Shown here: piece by piece, positions 33,433-35,657 of the stretch
How the letters are laid out: each line of letters starts with the position of its first letter
Position numbering within the stretch: position 1 is the stretch's first letter
DNA from: Ramlibacter sp.
Lineage (GTDB): Bacteria; Pseudomonadota; Gammaproteobacteria; Burkholderiales; Burkholderiaceae_C
DNA length: 35,657 bases
Reading direction: 5' to 3'
Assembly: GCA_029237735.1 (NCBI GenBank)
Contig: JAQZBU010000024.1
Span: 1 to 35,657, forward strand
Program-made: the position numbers and the translations under genes
Notes under the pieces: model-generated
Databases searched by the model: none
Told to the model about the DNA's origin: nothing
The model's input: only the letters and a program-made list of their open reading frames with translations

Positions 33433-35657
<2,225 letters not shown>

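Overview
The window is GC-rich, densely packed bacterial chromosome. Several features point to a betaproteobacterium of the order Burkholderiales, probably Comamonadaceae-like: a DUF1631-family gene, gene style and codon use, an alaS gene, and metabolic clusters with LacI and MocR regulators. This placement is inferred from gene content; no marker gene fixes the species. There is no rRNA, prophage, insertion sequence or CRISPR array. No gene-free stretch exceeds 300 bases.

Layout. (1) 1-458: the 3' end of a gene that enters from the left, then the remnant of a small cupin gene with its middle deleted. (2) 486-6465: a respiratory locus. A membrane-anchored dihaem cytochrome c diverges from a cytochrome c lipoprotein, a cytochrome oxidase subunit II with a fused cytochrome c domain (caa3 style), and a fused oxidase subunit I-III. 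A lipoprotein with three CHRD domains follows. (3) 6484-15049, minus strand: a complete MalEFGK-type ABC importer is followed by a CaiB/BaiF CoA-transferase, a solute-binding-protein-like protein without a signal peptide, an enoyl-CoA hydratase and a LacI-family repressor. A LacI-type palindromic operator lies in front of the first gene. This looks like uptake plus CoA activation of an unknown compound. (4) 15191-20649: a response regulator with a degenerate nucleotide-cyclase-like output domain, translationally coupled to a 1258-residue hybrid sensor kinase (CHASE-PAS-PAS-HisKA-HATPase-REC-REC-HPt), then a small unknown gene. (5) 20656-23751: a DUF1631 protein, a VapBC toxin-antitoxin pair with a clear promoter/operator, and tRNA-Gly(CCC). 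(6) 23783-33276, minus strand: an eight-gene array read in the order GABA-type aminotransferase, PotA-, PotD-, PotB- and PotC-like importer, agmatinase/guanidinobutyrase-family ureohydrolase, succinate-semialdehyde dehydrogenase, MFS transporter. A MocR/GabR-like activator diverges from it. (7) 34926 to the end: the 5' part of alaS with a recognisable promoter and a repeated-palindrome leader.

How the genes work together. The region 6 genes make a coherent route: import of a guanidino compound or polyamine-like cation, urea release to give GABA, transamination to succinate semialdehyde, and oxidation to succinate. 4-Guanidinobutyrate is the most economical substrate. The region 2 genes could form a cytochrome c oxidase whose electron donors are encoded beside it. 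Its subunit I carries glutamine where the nearly universal K-channel lysine should be. The region 4 kinase lacks the usual N-box asparagine, and its partner regulator lacks a DNA-binding domain, so this is an unusual signalling pair. These three items, together with the CoA-transferase/importer cluster, are the parts most worth testing.
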